Shown: piece by piece, positions 9,701 through 18,800 of the stretch
Numbering within the stretch: position 1 is the stretch's first letter
How the letters are laid out: each line of letters begins with the position of its first letter
Assembly (NCBI RefSeq): GCF_024204685.1
Contig: NZ_CP100350.1
Span: 2,086,501 to 2,150,500, forward strand
Direction: 5' to 3'
Length of the DNA stretch: 64,000 nt
From: Gilvimarinus sp. DA14
Lineage (GTDB): Bacteria > Pseudomonadota > Gammaproteobacteria > Pseudomonadales > Cellvibrionaceae
Notes under the pieces: generated by a model
Databases searched by the model: none
Told to the model about the DNA's origin: nothing
What the model saw: the letters and a program-made list of their open reading frames with translations, nothing else
Made by a program: the position numbers and the translations under genes

Positions 9701-11905
9701 CACACCTGCCGTCGCACAGCCTGCGCCATTAACGCTGCTGCCTGCGGCCGTCGCCGGACACAGGTCGTTGGCGTCGCCAACTCCGTCGCCGTCGGTATCG
9801 ACCGTCATCCGCTCAAGACCAATCCAGTTGAGATTAAAGCCCGCCGCGTCGACGTTAACACGCACATTGGCGCTGCCAGCCGCGACATCAAGCGTGCCCA
9901 AGCTTACGCTCGACCAACTCTGCCAACCCCCAGTGCTATCGATGCTGCGACTGGCTGTATAGGCTCCGTTAATGCCAACACTCAAGGCACCGCCGCCGTC
10001 CTGCGAAGCAACACGAGCGGTGATCTCATAGGTTCCCGCGGCCAAATCAGTGGAGTATTCCAGCCATTCGCCAGCCGTCGTCCAACCCACGTTGTAACCG
10101 CCGTCGGTGTCGGAACTGGCTTCAATGTCTACATCGTCCGTACGGTAAGCGCCACCGCTGTTACCGGCATCGGCATCGTAATAACTCTGATAATCCTCAG
10201 CCTGTAAACGCACGCTATTGGTGGCACAACCCAGGGCGTTCACACTCGCGCCTGCCGGAGTATTCGGGCAGGCATCATCGCTGTCGTTCACCCCATCACC
10301 ATCAGAGTCCGTCGGCACCGACACGGCGCAACCAGAGCTATCAACACTGGTTCCTGCAGGCGTATTGGGGCAGCTATCGTTCTGATTCGCAACGCCATCA
10401 CCGTCGTCGTCAGCGGCATCACCACCGCCCTGGTAAACAATATCGTCGATAGCAATGGAGAAGTTGGCACTTGGCAAGGCATCATCGCCATTTAAAATCA
10501 CGAAGGGGTACGACAGTGACTGCATCGCCACCAGTGAGCCACGTAGGTCAGCAACCGGAATGGTTACCGTGCCCCACTGGCCGTTGCGTACCAAGCCGTA
10601 CTTGGTTTCGCCAGCGGGGAAACTGATGTAGTGCTCATTGGTATAGGTATCTGTGATACCAATTTTAAAAGAAACATCGGCGGGTACCTTGATACGGAAC
10701 GTCAGTTGACCGTTCTCAAAGTTACTTAAGTTCACCGCTTGGCGCGCTTGAATACCACCGCCAAACCACTGTCCGGGTGCGGTGTAATCCCAGCTGATCA
10801 CGTTACTGCCCTCGGCAGGAGCTTCACTGCCCCCGGCAAGAGAGCCCGTGCTCCAGATATACACATCGGAGCTAGAACCCACCTCCAGTTTATTGCTGGT
10901 AGGTGTATTGTCGGTAAACACCCCAAAGGTGCCTACCTCGGGCTGCGATGTGTTGCCCAGAATAACTTCACCCTGGCCGTCGTACTCGTACACACGCACG
11001 TAATCGATGTACATCTTGGCCGGCAAAGGTGCCGTCACTTCGCTGTTTTGCAGTGCGTCGGTAAAGTTACCGCCAACAGCCAAGTTCATCAGTAAATAAA
11101 AGGGTGCACGAAATTCTTCAGACTCTTCGGTAATGCCGATGGGCGCATCGTACATATCGTATTCAACGCCGTTATCGACCGCGGTAAACCGCAGGGCGTC
11201 TTCGGTCCAATACAGCCGATAGGTAATAAACCGGTCGTTCATGGGGGTAGACGACACATAGGCGTTGTCGGTCTCCCACGCAGACATGGCCGCGCACGTC
11301 GGGTTACCCTCAACACAGGCGCCCTCGGCGTAAAAAATCGCGTTACCGCCGACAAAGTTATTTACGCTGGTGCCGGGGTAAAATTTATCAATTTCCTCCT
11401 GGCGATGGCCCATCTCCATCATGTCGATTTCGCCTTTGGCGGGCCAGCTTGCGGTACTGGTACCCAGTAACCAAAAGGCGGGCCACAAGCCCGTATCCAA
11501 ATTAGGCACGCGAATACGGGTTTCAATCATGCCGTACTGAATGGCCACCGCGTTTTGACTGTCGAGCTTACCCGAGGTAAACGCGCTACCATCGACTGTT
11601 TCGGCGCGCGCCTCAAACACCAGCGCCGAGTTACCGGGCTCGCCCGGTACAGGCTCAATCGAGACATTATCGGCCTGATAGTTTTCCAGCTCCTGGTTAC
11701 CCCAGCCGCATAAATTCGGCCCGAGTTGGCAACCGTTACCGGTCACTACATTCCAGTGATCGGAATTTAAAGAATTGAAATTATCTTCCCACAGCAGTTG
11801 CCCGACTTGCTGGGCCTGTGTGGATGCTGCAAGTAAAGCAGTCGCCAGAACGGCTCCTGCCATTAACGGTGGACGGCTGCGCACGCGCCGATAACCTGTT
11901 TTCAT
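6758..11905 (-). CDS. Secreted GH16 beta-glucanase fused to CBMs and a di-haem oxidoreductase
   Basis: A 1715-residue secreted protein. The start used is the ATG at 11905 (GGAG 8 nt upstream; signal peptide ending ASTQAQ), not the longer open frame to 12037. Residues 37-308 are a GH16 catalytic domain with GEIDMMEMG at 158-166 (the ExDxxE nucleophile and acid/base). Residues 315-495 look like a beta-sandwich binding domain. Asp-rich thrombospondin type-3 linkers occur near 498-560, 702-732, 873-935 and 1044-1072. Two CBM6-like modules span 563-700 and 734-870. A CBM56-like module spans about 945-1028. The C-terminal region 1075-1715 ends in a di-haem oxidoreductase (DHOR, PF06537-like) with haem motifs CSGCH (1352-1356) and CTDCH (1576-1580). 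Laminarin or another beta-1,3-glucan is the likely substrate. The redox half has no known role in glycan cleavage. Confidence 0.88.
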   Translation of the reverse strand: MKTGYRRVRSRPPLMAGAVLATALLAASTQAQQVGQLLWEDNFNSLNSDHWNVVTGNGCQLGPNLCGWGNQELENYQADNVSIEPVPGEPGNSALVFEARAETVDGSAFTSGKLDSQNAVAIQYGMIETRIRVPNLDTGLWPAFWLLGTSTASWPAKGEIDMMEMGHRQEEIDKFYPGTSVNNFVGGNAIFYAEGACVEGNPTCAAMSAWETDNAYVSSTPMNDRFITYRLYWTEDALRFTAVDNGVEYDMYDAPIGITEESEEFRAPFYLLMNLAVGGNFTDALQNSEVTAPLPAKMYIDYVRVYEYDGQGEVILGNTSQPEVGTFGVFTDNTPTSNKLEVGSSSDVYIWSTGSLAGGSEAPAEGSNVISWDYTAPGQWFGGGIQARQAVNLSNFENGQLTFRIKVPADVSFKIGITDTYTNEHYISFPAGETKYGLVRNGQWGTVTIPVADLRGSLVAMQSLSYPFVILNGDDALPSANFSIAIDDIVYQGGGDAADDDGDGVANQNDSCPNTPAGTSVDSSGCAVSVPTDSDGDGVNDSDDACPNTPAGASVNALGCATNSVRLQAEDYQSYYDADAGNSGGAYRTDDVDIEASSDTDGGYNVGWTTAGEWLEYSTDLAAGTYEITARVASQDGGGALSVGINGAYTASRSIDSTGGWQSWSSVSLGTLDVAAGSANVRVNVDAAGFNLNWIGLERMTVDTDGDGVGDANDLCPATAAGSSVNGAGCATAGVQLQAEDYLNYYDTTPGNDGAVYRSDDVDIEATTDTGGGHNVGWTAAGEWLEFNAELAGGTYEVTARLASQGAGGSISVSANGASTGAVSVGDTGGWQSWTTVNLGSITVANGVANVRLNVESAPFNVNWLALTPGTGVSDSDGDGVSDGADACPNTPAGASVDSAGCQVFGDSDGDGVTDDKDLCAGTAAGSQVDASGCVITNNNGGGGSYGATEQAGGAVEFYLNTPDWADLHYTINGGGQVNVAMVQNAGRNSYSVSGLASGDVVEYSFTYWDANLGGAVDSPWASLTLGGGSNPDPDPDPDPTPTDSDGDGVVDGQDQCPGTPAGTNVDANGCAVTLTPGAQVVPLFDQNTPLEPVISYDRGDALVTRFADRARDRHAKENHFQAYDHYLTFYWEDRTAAIEIIDYVAKGGDSIRMNVRTEFKLSDTEAENRWWYEGLNTLAQYCGNGVMQTNDNVNYWKEESWNCREGRPIQVGDKLEFEISQFLDAGVPRGRANYYGTTYLYIVGEGLVPWDVTDKVEFVSGNYLQRDSIPVPEKARMGGDTTLHVQMTAEPDGHFQQMATNLGYENGQPFVLGRRVHHTSFVDGSHDENAENGVFAPMVGQSDTHYIHERCSGCHVRNGRASVADDDEPLDRWVFKIGDANGNPDPLRGRVLQPANAGGVMGEGAVAIDFWTEAGGLRSPNYVFDTGTPEAFSARLAPNLNGIGLLEAIPEADILAMEDPNDADGDGISGRANRVTDPETGQTRLGRFGYKAGTASVKHQVVQAFNTDMGVMTNAMPSPDCGPQQSDCGPSGAEIDDTHVDNLVKYVSLLGVRPQRNYDDPAVLSGEQTFAQIGCTDCHTPTHQTSQYHPLAELRDQTIRPYTDMLLHDMGPGLADNLGEGEASGSEWRTAPLWGVGLSACVTGGVAGNRGWDAFGLDGYEYCTPDANFLHDGRARTIDEAIRWHGGEALASKQSYDALSVGARNNLLAFIESL

Positions 11906-12277
11906 TTGACGTCTCCAGGGTTGCTTATTGTTATCCCTTATTCTGAAAATGAGTGAAATCCATTCGCACTTTTGCGGGGCGTTACGCCTGATCAGTAATG
12001 ACGCACTAACAAGGTAAAATCCTCCAGGCGCACCCACTTTGAGCGTTTAACATAACGGCAGCTCACACAAGAGTCGTCACCCTTTACCTGTTTGTGCAAT
12101 CTGCTACTCGAGAAAATTAACGAATCGGCTGCAGCCCTTAACTGACGGGAGGTCTGAGAAACTTCCAGACGAACAATGAAACAGCATTTTCTATCAGTGC
12201 CACATTCCGCTTTAGCGATAAAAAAATGGGATTAATGCATTCAGACGGGCAAGCGTGATGCCCTGCACAATTTCGAC
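11906..12277 (-). promoter_or_regulatory. Promoter region of the GH16-di-haem gene with candidate regulator sites
   Basis: This is a 372-nt gene-free stretch upstream of the GH16 start. Read on the minus strand, about 12030-12057 carries ATGTTAAACGCTCAAAGTGGG. This resembles ATGTTAGC...GTCAAAGTGGG upstream of the TonB receptor. A second, weaker copy (TAAAGGGTGACGAC) lies near 12074-12088. The spacing of two similar words suits an AraC-family regulator. No convincing -10/-35 pair was fixed. Confidence 0.45.
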
Positions 12278-13411
12278 TCACTCTGCATTCAGATGCTGCC
12301 GCCGATAAGCGGTGGGGGACATACCCACCAGGCGGTTAAAAAAGCGGTGAAAAGAAGATTTATTATTAAAACCCGACGCCAGCAAAATATCTAACACGGT
12401 CATATGCTCACAGCTCGGGTCTGCCAGCAGTCGTTTGGCGTGCTCTACGCGGTGTTGATTAATAAATTCAAAGAAACGGGTTCCCAGCTCTCGATTTATG
12501 GCTAGGGAAACGACTCTGGCGGGCTGCTGGATACGCTCGGCAAACTCTTCAATATTAATACTGGGCTGCAAATGCAGTCTCTGGCTTTTGATGCCAAGCT
12601 CTATGGCCGCCAATACCTCGGCAGACACAGGGTTTGCCTCGGCGGCGCCTTCATCGCCAGTAAATTTTGCGTGCAGCGTCCAAGTACAGGCAAGATTATA
12701 AAAAATAAGACCGTTGATCAGCAAAAAGCGAATGAAATTGTGTGAAGTTCCTACCGTATCGGCCACCGTCCCACCGATGAAATCGGCGATACAAATCACT
12801 AACACAGACCAGCCCCAGCTGACCAAAAAGCAAAGGCTGAGCACCACCAGCCAGGCAATTTCTGACGATGGCAAACACGACAGGCGCTGTTTGGCCTGAC
12901 GAACCGAACGGTTTAACAACAACACACACCAACAGGCGTAAGCGACAGAAACCACACTGGAAAAGTACCAAAGCCCGCTCGCCAGCTTGTCCGCAAGACT
13001 GGTATCGGCGCGCGACTGCAAATCCGTCGTGGTAACGCCCAGCCAAACCACGGCCAGCAACGCCACAAGTACAGGGATGGCATGCAGCCAATCACTGCGT
13101 CCCAGGTGCTTCTGCTCTTGCAGCAACGAGCGCACGTAAAAGTAAAACAGCGGCCCACGGGCAAAGTGACTAAAAGCAAACAACAGTGCCAACAGTCTAT
13201 CTCGCCCCCAGCCCTGCAGCGGAAATTCCGGGTTCCACATAATCAGGTTGGTAACCATATCTATTGCCACCACCAGCAAAAACATCGTTAGCCAATTGCC
13301 GGGGGCACTATTCTTATCCCGGTGCACTGTGCGATAGGCAGCCAGCAACAACACCTCAAAAATGGTGATAATCAAAAAGATATCGTGCAGATTAAAAATT
13401 CGATTATCCAT
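12278..13411 (-). CDS. Membrane-anchored AraC-family transcriptional regulator (paralogue)
   Basis: A 377-residue regulator built like the one at 5277-6422: N-terminal hydrophobic segments beginning IFNLHDIFLIITIFEVLLLA, then a cytosolic AraC-type DNA-binding domain ending ILDILLASGFNNKSSFHRFFNRLVGMSPTAYRRQ. It starts only 9 nt after the halogenase stop and so is the last gene of the cupin-halogenase-regulator run. The GH16-di-haem gene follows on the same strand. A TonB receptor, halogenase and linked regulator suggest a sugar-responsive circuit. The ribosome-binding site is weak, which fits translational coupling. Confidence 0.88.
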   Translation of the reverse strand: MDNRIFNLHDIFLIITIFEVLLLAAYRTVHRDKNSAPGNWLTMFLLVVAIDMVTNLIMWNPEFPLQGWGRDRLLALLFAFSHFARGPLFYFYVRSLLQEQKHLGRSDWLHAIPVLVALLAVVWLGVTTTDLQSRADTSLADKLASGLWYFSSVVSVAYACWCVLLLNRSVRQAKQRLSCLPSSEIAWLVVLSLCFLVSWGWSVLVICIADFIGGTVADTVGTSHNFIRFLLINGLIFYNLACTWTLHAKFTGDEGAAEANPVSAEVLAAIELGIKSQRLHLQPSINIEEFAERIQQPARVVSLAINRELGTRFFEFINQHRVEHAKRLLADPSCEHMTVLDILLASGFNNKSSFHRFFNRLVGMSPTAYRRQHLNAE

Positions 13412-13420
13412 AATTGGGTA

Positions 13421-14905
13421 TTAGCTTTGCGGCCGACAATAGCGCGCTAAAAATTCACCGTGACTGGGCATTTCACTGACCTGCTGGCGAATACTTGTCT
13501 CAAGTTCAGACAGGGTCTGATACAAAACATCGCGGGGAATCGTATCCACAAACGGATGGTAGGACTTGGGCATTAGCCCCTGCCCCAGAAACACTTGAAT
13601 CCAGGACTCTTCGCCAAACAATTCGTAAGAACGCTTAAACACCTTGGCGGAGCTTTTAAACAGCTTTATACGATGAGAAAGATCATCCGGCACATCCATA
13701 TCGCCGCAATGGCGCCAGAAATCCGAATCGCGCCGATTATGCACTTTGTAATGCATGATAATAAAGTCGCGAATCGCCTCAGTATCTTCGCGCGCCTGGC
13801 GGTTGAATTCGTCCACTTCAGCGGCATTGATTCCCTGGGCCGGAAACCACTGTATCAGCCGCATAAGATTGCGCTGCACCAAATGAATACTGGTCGATTC
13901 CAACGGCTCAAGAAACCCGCTGGATAAACCCAGCGCGACACAGTTTTTATGCCACTGTTTGCGCCGCGCTCCTGTTTTAAAACGTATTAAGCGCGGCTCA
14001 TTAATGGGCTTTGCATCCAGGCTATCCAACATTAAATCCAGCGCCGCCTGATCGGTGGTAAACGCACTGGAAAATACATGACCATTACCCCGGCGCGACT
14101 GCAAAGGGATACGCCACTGCCAACCCGCGTGATTGGCAATTGAACGGGTGTAAGGCGGAATCTCGCCCGGCAAGTCGCTCTGTACCGCATAGGCACTGTC
14201 ACAGGGAAGCCAGTGGCTCCAATCTTCATAACCGGTATGCAAAGCCCCCTCAATCAGCAGGGCGCGAAACCCAGTACAATCGATAAATAAATCCCCCTCT
14301 ACCCGCTGGCCTGACTGCAACTGCAGAGCACTTATATGACCATTGTTTTGATTCAGGCTAACGGCGTCTATTTTTCCCTCTACCCGCGTTACGCCATGCG
14401 CCTCGCTGTAGCGTCGCAAGTACACGGCGTACTTTCCGGCATCTAAATGATAGGCATACTGAACCCGCCGATTGGGAAGAATGTTAAATTTATTCTGTTG
14501 CGCTGCGACAAACTCTAAACAATATTTTTCAAAATCTGCACTGCCCTTGTCCTTGGCTGCAGCCAGCCAATAGTTAAAAAAGCGACAGTGCCAGCTGTCT
14601 TTTCCGAAATGACCAAAGGCGTGCATATAGGTGTGGCCGGGCTCGCGCCAGTTTTCAAACGCGATGCCCAGCTTAAAGGTTGCATCAACCGAGCGCATAA
14701 AGTCGCGCTCATCCACCTCTAAAAACTCGTGAAACAACTGCAAGGGTGGAACCGTGGCCTCGCCAACACCGACACTGGCGATCTCATCCGATTCTACTAA
14801 TACGATTTCTTTGGTTGCCCCAAAGGCTTTGCTTAACAGCGCTGCAGACATCCAACCGGCAGTTCCGCCACCGGCAATAACAATTTTTTTAATTCCCTGA
14901 CTCAT
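13421..14905 (-). CDS. Flavin-dependent tryptophan-halogenase-like protein
   Basis: A 494-residue FAD enzyme of the PrnA-like halogenase family. The N-terminal dinucleotide motif is GGGTAGWMSA (residues 13-22). The family signature WxWxIP appears as WQWRIP. A Lys in ATFKLGIAFENW, near residue 80, fits the catalytic lysine that carries the hypohalous intermediate. Family members halogenate tryptophan or indoles with reduced FAD from a partner reductase, but copies beside TonB receptors in glycan-degrading bacteria have no settled substrate. It lies 27 nt downstream of the cupin_8 gene and 9 nt upstream of the AraC regulator, so co-transcription is likely. A GGGGG ribosome-binding site precedes the ATG. 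Confidence 0.9.
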   Translation of the reverse strand: MSQGIKKIVIAGGGTAGWMSAALLSKAFGATKEIVLVESDEIASVGVGEATVPPLQLFHEFLEVDERDFMRSVDATFKLGIAFENWREPGHTYMHAFGHFGKDSWHCRFFNYWLAAAKDKGSADFEKYCLEFVAAQQNKFNILPNRRVQYAYHLDAGKYAVYLRRYSEAHGVTRVEGKIDAVSLNQNNGHISALQLQSGQRVEGDLFIDCTGFRALLIEGALHTGYEDWSHWLPCDSAYAVQSDLPGEIPPYTRSIANHAGWQWRIPLQSRRGNGHVFSSAFTTDQAALDLMLDSLDAKPINEPRLIRFKTGARRKQWHKNCVALGLSSGFLEPLESTSIHLVQRNLMRLIQWFPAQGINAAEVDEFNRQAREDTEAIRDFIIMHYKVHNRRDSDFWRHCGDMDVPDDLSHRIKLFKSSAKVFKRSYELFGEESWIQVFLGQGLMPKSYHPFVDTIPRDVLYQTLSELETSIRQQVSEMPSHGEFLARYCRPQS

Positions 14906-14932
14906 TGTGCCCCCGCCATGTGTAACATCACA

Positions 14933-15700
14933 TTACCACCAAAAATTTATTAATGTGTTGACGTCGTCCAGAGATTCTACGTTGTGCCACCAGTTTTTGG
15001 GGATATAAAGCGCATCGCCCGGCTCAAGCGTATAGCTTACCGAAGACCCTTCAGCCAATCGGTAGTTGGGGTAGACGTGTAGATCGGGACGCGCCACATC
15101 CACTAGGCTGACCGGACGACCGGCCGGGGTTTGCGGCAGCTGTGCGATGTACAAGTTCACGTCTTGGTCGGGAGGAAACAGAGTAAAGCGCCTGCGGCCT
15201 GCCACCACGCAAGCGACGTTATCGTTTTTGTCGTTGTGGGTCGGCACCACCACGCGGTTACCCAGCCATATATTGGCTACCGCAGATTCAGGAATGCCCG
15301 TTAACTGGCAGTATTTTTCTAAGCCCGGTAAATACTCAGCTATAGAGTTCGCCCCTAGGTAAAAGGTCGGGCTGTGCGGGTTACCCAAGTGAGACTGCAA
15401 ATATTCCAAGGCATCGGCCAGATAGCCGTTCATGCGGGTAAAGTTGAAGCCTGTAAAGTCGCGACGATAAAAAATTCGACCTCGCTCTTCGGGGCGAGCG
15501 ATCATCGCCTGAAACACCACTTTTTGATCAAAGCGGCTGAGGTAAGCAAAATACTGGGCAACTGAGGTTTTCGCCTGCTGAACAATATCCCAGTGAGACA
15601 CCAATCCAGGCAGCAATACTGGCTGGTTAGGGCTACGGGCAATAAACGACGATAAGTCAAACTCGGGTAAATCAGTGGCTACGAAAGTAGAGCGGCTCAT
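14933..15700 (-). CDS. Cupin_8 / JmjC-like Fe(II) oxygenase-type protein
   Basis: A 255-residue protein of the cupin_8 (JmjC-like) group. The metal-binding set is visible: HND in VVPTHNDKND (HxD) and the distal His in PKNWWHNVES. The core RRRFTLFPPDQ and the PGDALYIPKNWWH turn are typical. Relatives are 2-oxoglutarate/Fe(II) hydroxylases, but some act in other ways. Genes of this type are repeatedly found beside TonB receptors and tryptophan-halogenase-like genes in Caulobacter, Xanthomonas and Cellvibrio relatives, where their substrate is unknown. Two hairpins separate it from the receptor gene upstream. Confidence 0.85.
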   Translation of the reverse strand: MSRSTFVATDLPEFDLSSFIARSPNQPVLLPGLVSHWDIVQQAKTSVAQYFAYLSRFDQKVVFQAMIARPEERGRIFYRRDFTGFNFTRMNGYLADALEYLQSHLGNPHSPTFYLGANSIAEYLPGLEKYCQLTGIPESAVANIWLGNRVVVPTHNDKNDNVACVVAGRRRFTLFPPDQDVNLYIAQLPQTPAGRPVSLVDVARPDLHVYPNYRLAEGSSVSYTLEPGDALYIPKNWWHNVESLDDVNTLINFWW

Positions 15701-15746
15701 GAGCCGTACCTTTTCTGGCTAATATTTTTATTATCCGTGTAGCGAA

Positions 15747-15824
15747 TAATGCCCGGCGATGACACCGGGCATTAACAGTAGCTTCCGTGTTTTACCCGCC
15801 CCACATAAGAGAGCCGGGTAAAAC
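15747..15824 (-). other. Two intergenic hairpins between the TonB receptor and the cupin gene
   Basis: The first stem is AATGCCCGG / CCGGGCATT with an 8-nt loop at about 15748-15773. The second is GTTTTACCCG (15789-15798) pairing with CGGGTAAAAC (15815-15824). Neither has a T run on the minus strand. They are more likely RNA-processing or 3'-stabilising structures than terminators, and could let the receptor message accumulate above the downstream genes. Confidence 0.5.
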
Positions 15825-15852
15825 GCTACCAGTGGTTTTAAAAACCGTTGGT

Positions 15853-18800
15853 TTAGAAAGTGTAACGCGCACCGATGTTGTAGCGTGCGTAGCCTTCATA
15901 GTAACCAACAATCTGGTTGGTGCTGCGGCTGTAGTTACGGCCATTTTCTTCCGTCAGGTTCAAGCCTTCTACAAACACAGTAAGATTATCAGTCACATCA
16001 TAGCTAACGTTCATATCGATCTGGCTGTATTCATCCACAAACAGCGGACTATTACCCAAGCCGCCCTGAGCAACCGCTGCCAAGAAGCTGTCACGCCAGT
16101 TGTAAGCGATACGCGCTTGCAGACCGTTCTTATCATAGAAGGCCACAAGGTTAGCCGTATCACTTAAGCCAGTAATAGGCGTTTGCGCAGCATCCAAGTC
16201 CAGCAAATCGTAACCAATGTTTTCATCCACCATGGTGTAGTTGGCAATAAAACCAAAACCTGATTCACCAAAGGTATGCTGGATGTTGGCTTCGATACCG
16301 TCGATAGTCACTTCACGATCTGAATTGAAGAACGTATTGTAATGAACAGTAGCGTTAGGATCTTCACCGGCAATACCGACAATTATAATATTGCCGTTCG
16401 CATCCATATAAGCGGTATCTGGGTCAGCAAAGTTATCGTAGATATACTGGCGAACCGCTCCAGAGTCGCTTCTCGCAATACCAGAATCCCACGCAGCCTG
16501 AGCCCGCTCGCCCGCAGCCGGGTTTGGCGTATTGTCTAACGGCCCCTCGACTGGACTGTTAATCGAGCTAATGAACTTTGATACGTTCTTGCGGAAGTAG
16601 CCGACAGAGGCATAGCTCGCATCACCGTAGTACCACTCTAAAGACAGATCAATGTTGTCAGACTGATAAGGTTCGAGCCCTGGGTTACCAGCAGAAGCAT
16701 CTACACCATCAACGCGAGCCTGTTCGTTGTAGCTGTCACCCACAAGCTGCAACCAATCGGGACGAGCGATACTCTCACTATAAGAGGCACGAACGGTTAC
16801 GTTTTCCAGCACATCCAAACGCAAATCGAGCGATGGCAGGATAAAATCGTAGCTGCCTTCGGCGTTAACCGTTCTAGCACTACCCTCTACCGGACGCATA
16901 TAGATTTCATTGTTCGACACCCAGCGCAGCGGCTGATAATCAAACCCAGTGTAAGGGGCTTCGACGTCAGTCTCTTCGTAGCGCAAACCAGCATTTGCGT
17001 AGAAGGCCATGCTACCGATATCAGTGGTGAAGTTGGCCTGTACAAACGCACTGTTCGTGGTTTCGATAATCTGCTGGAAGGTATCCGGATCGGCCGAGCA
17101 GTACCAGGTAGAGCCGTCGGCGCAGCTGGCTTTACCGTTGCCGTCGCGGTAGTTTTCAGAGGCGAAATCTCGCAACTGATAGAAATCCGCTTCCCAGCGC
17201 TGGTTGATAACTTGAGTGTTGCTGCCGCCCAGGAAGTTCATCTCTTCTTGGGTAGTCTCACCAAATGATCCACTGAAATGGTCAGTCACGGTAGCGGCGG
17301 TAAAGAACTCGGCCGGTACATCACCCGGTGAACCCAGGCCACCCCAGGTATCGCGCAGGTTATCCGAGAAGCCAGAGTTAAACTCGCCCTCGGTCCAGGC
17401 CACGCCAAAATCAACATTCAGGTTATCGTTAAACTCCCAGTTACCATCAAACTGAACTTGTTTGATTTTGTGCTCAGAGTGACTTTCGCGGAACCAGCTA
17501 CCGGATACCTGCAAATCTTGCAGCAGAATGTCTGAACCGCCCTGGCTGTTGGTCAAATCCACCACCAGCGCAGGTACTTCACCGCGGGTGTTCAAGGTGG
17601 TGCGATCACGCGAGTAAGACGTGACTGAAATACCCGAGCTATTGCCGTAAGGGCTATCTGGCCCAAGTTTCGCTTCAGAACTGTGAGCATCCAAACCCAG
17701 CGTGAGAGGTTCGATGGGATTCCACTCGATGTTTAAACCAATGGAGTTGTTTTCAGCGCGGGTCTTCTCAACGCCGACACCCATGGTCAAGTCACCGCCG
17801 CCAGAGCGCTCGGAGTAAAGCTCGGGGGTTTGCACACCGGGCGATGGGTTATCGGTGAATATAGTGTCTTGGCCACCCCAACCGAACCAGGCGCCTAAAT
17901 CGTGATAGGTTTGTGAGAACTCGTTTTGGCTGTAGGTATAGTCCACCGTGGCTGTCAGATCGTCAGTGGGCGCAAATTGTAAGGTCAGCTGACCGTTGGT
18001 ACGGGTGCGCTCAAACTCACCAAAGGCATAACCCACCTGCTGGGGCACACCGTATACATCGCCATCCTCGGGCTGATTGCGGTGGGTACCACCGAGAAAG
18101 TCGATACCGCCCCACAGCCAATCAACACCCTCTTGGCCACCCCAGTCCTGCACTACGGAGCCTGGCACGCCAGTCCAGCCGCCACCGTTGGTGGCGTTGG
18201 CAAAGCCGCCTTTACGCTCTTGGTAGCTACCGGTCACCGCAATACCGATTTTGCCGTCGGCGAAAGAGTTGCTGTAAATACCAGAAATTTCGGGGGTCAG
18301 CTCGGAATCAGGAGCTGACTCATCCCATACACCTTTAACCCCCACAGAGGCTTTGCTGTCAATTTCCAAAGGCTTGGGGGTAACAATGTTGATGGTGGCA
18401 CCCATACCGCCGGAAGGTACGTCAGAGCGCGAGGTTTTAAACACCTCCACCGCCTGTACCCCTTCAGATGCCAGATTGCCGAAGTCAAAAGAGCGCGAGC
18501 CTGAGGCGTAAGTCGCCCCAATTGTGGCACCCGGCATTTGTCGGCCGTTCAGGGTTACCAGGTTAAAATCCGGGCCCAAACCACGTACGGTCACCTTGGA
18601 GCCTTCGCCGTTTTCGCGACTGATAGACACGCCGGTAATACGCTGCAGGGATTCCGCGAGGTTAGTATCCGGGAACTTACCGATATCTTCGGCAGAAATG
18701 GCGTCCACCACACCGCTAGTGTCGCGTTTCATATCCATCGAGCGCTCAAGACTGGCGCGAATACCAGTAACAACCACTTCTTCCAGCATTACATCTTCGT

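Noticed and set aside
9584-10207. 207-codon plus-strand frame antisense to the CBM region
   Set aside because: It mirrors the GC-rich repetitive CBM6 and type-3 linker codons of the GH16 gene; other long antisense frames nearby have the same cause.
11906-12037. N-terminal extension of the GH16 protein to 12037
   Set aside because: It lacks a signal peptide at its start and would bury the clear signal peptide and the GGAG-preceded ATG at 11905. It also covers the likely promoter region.
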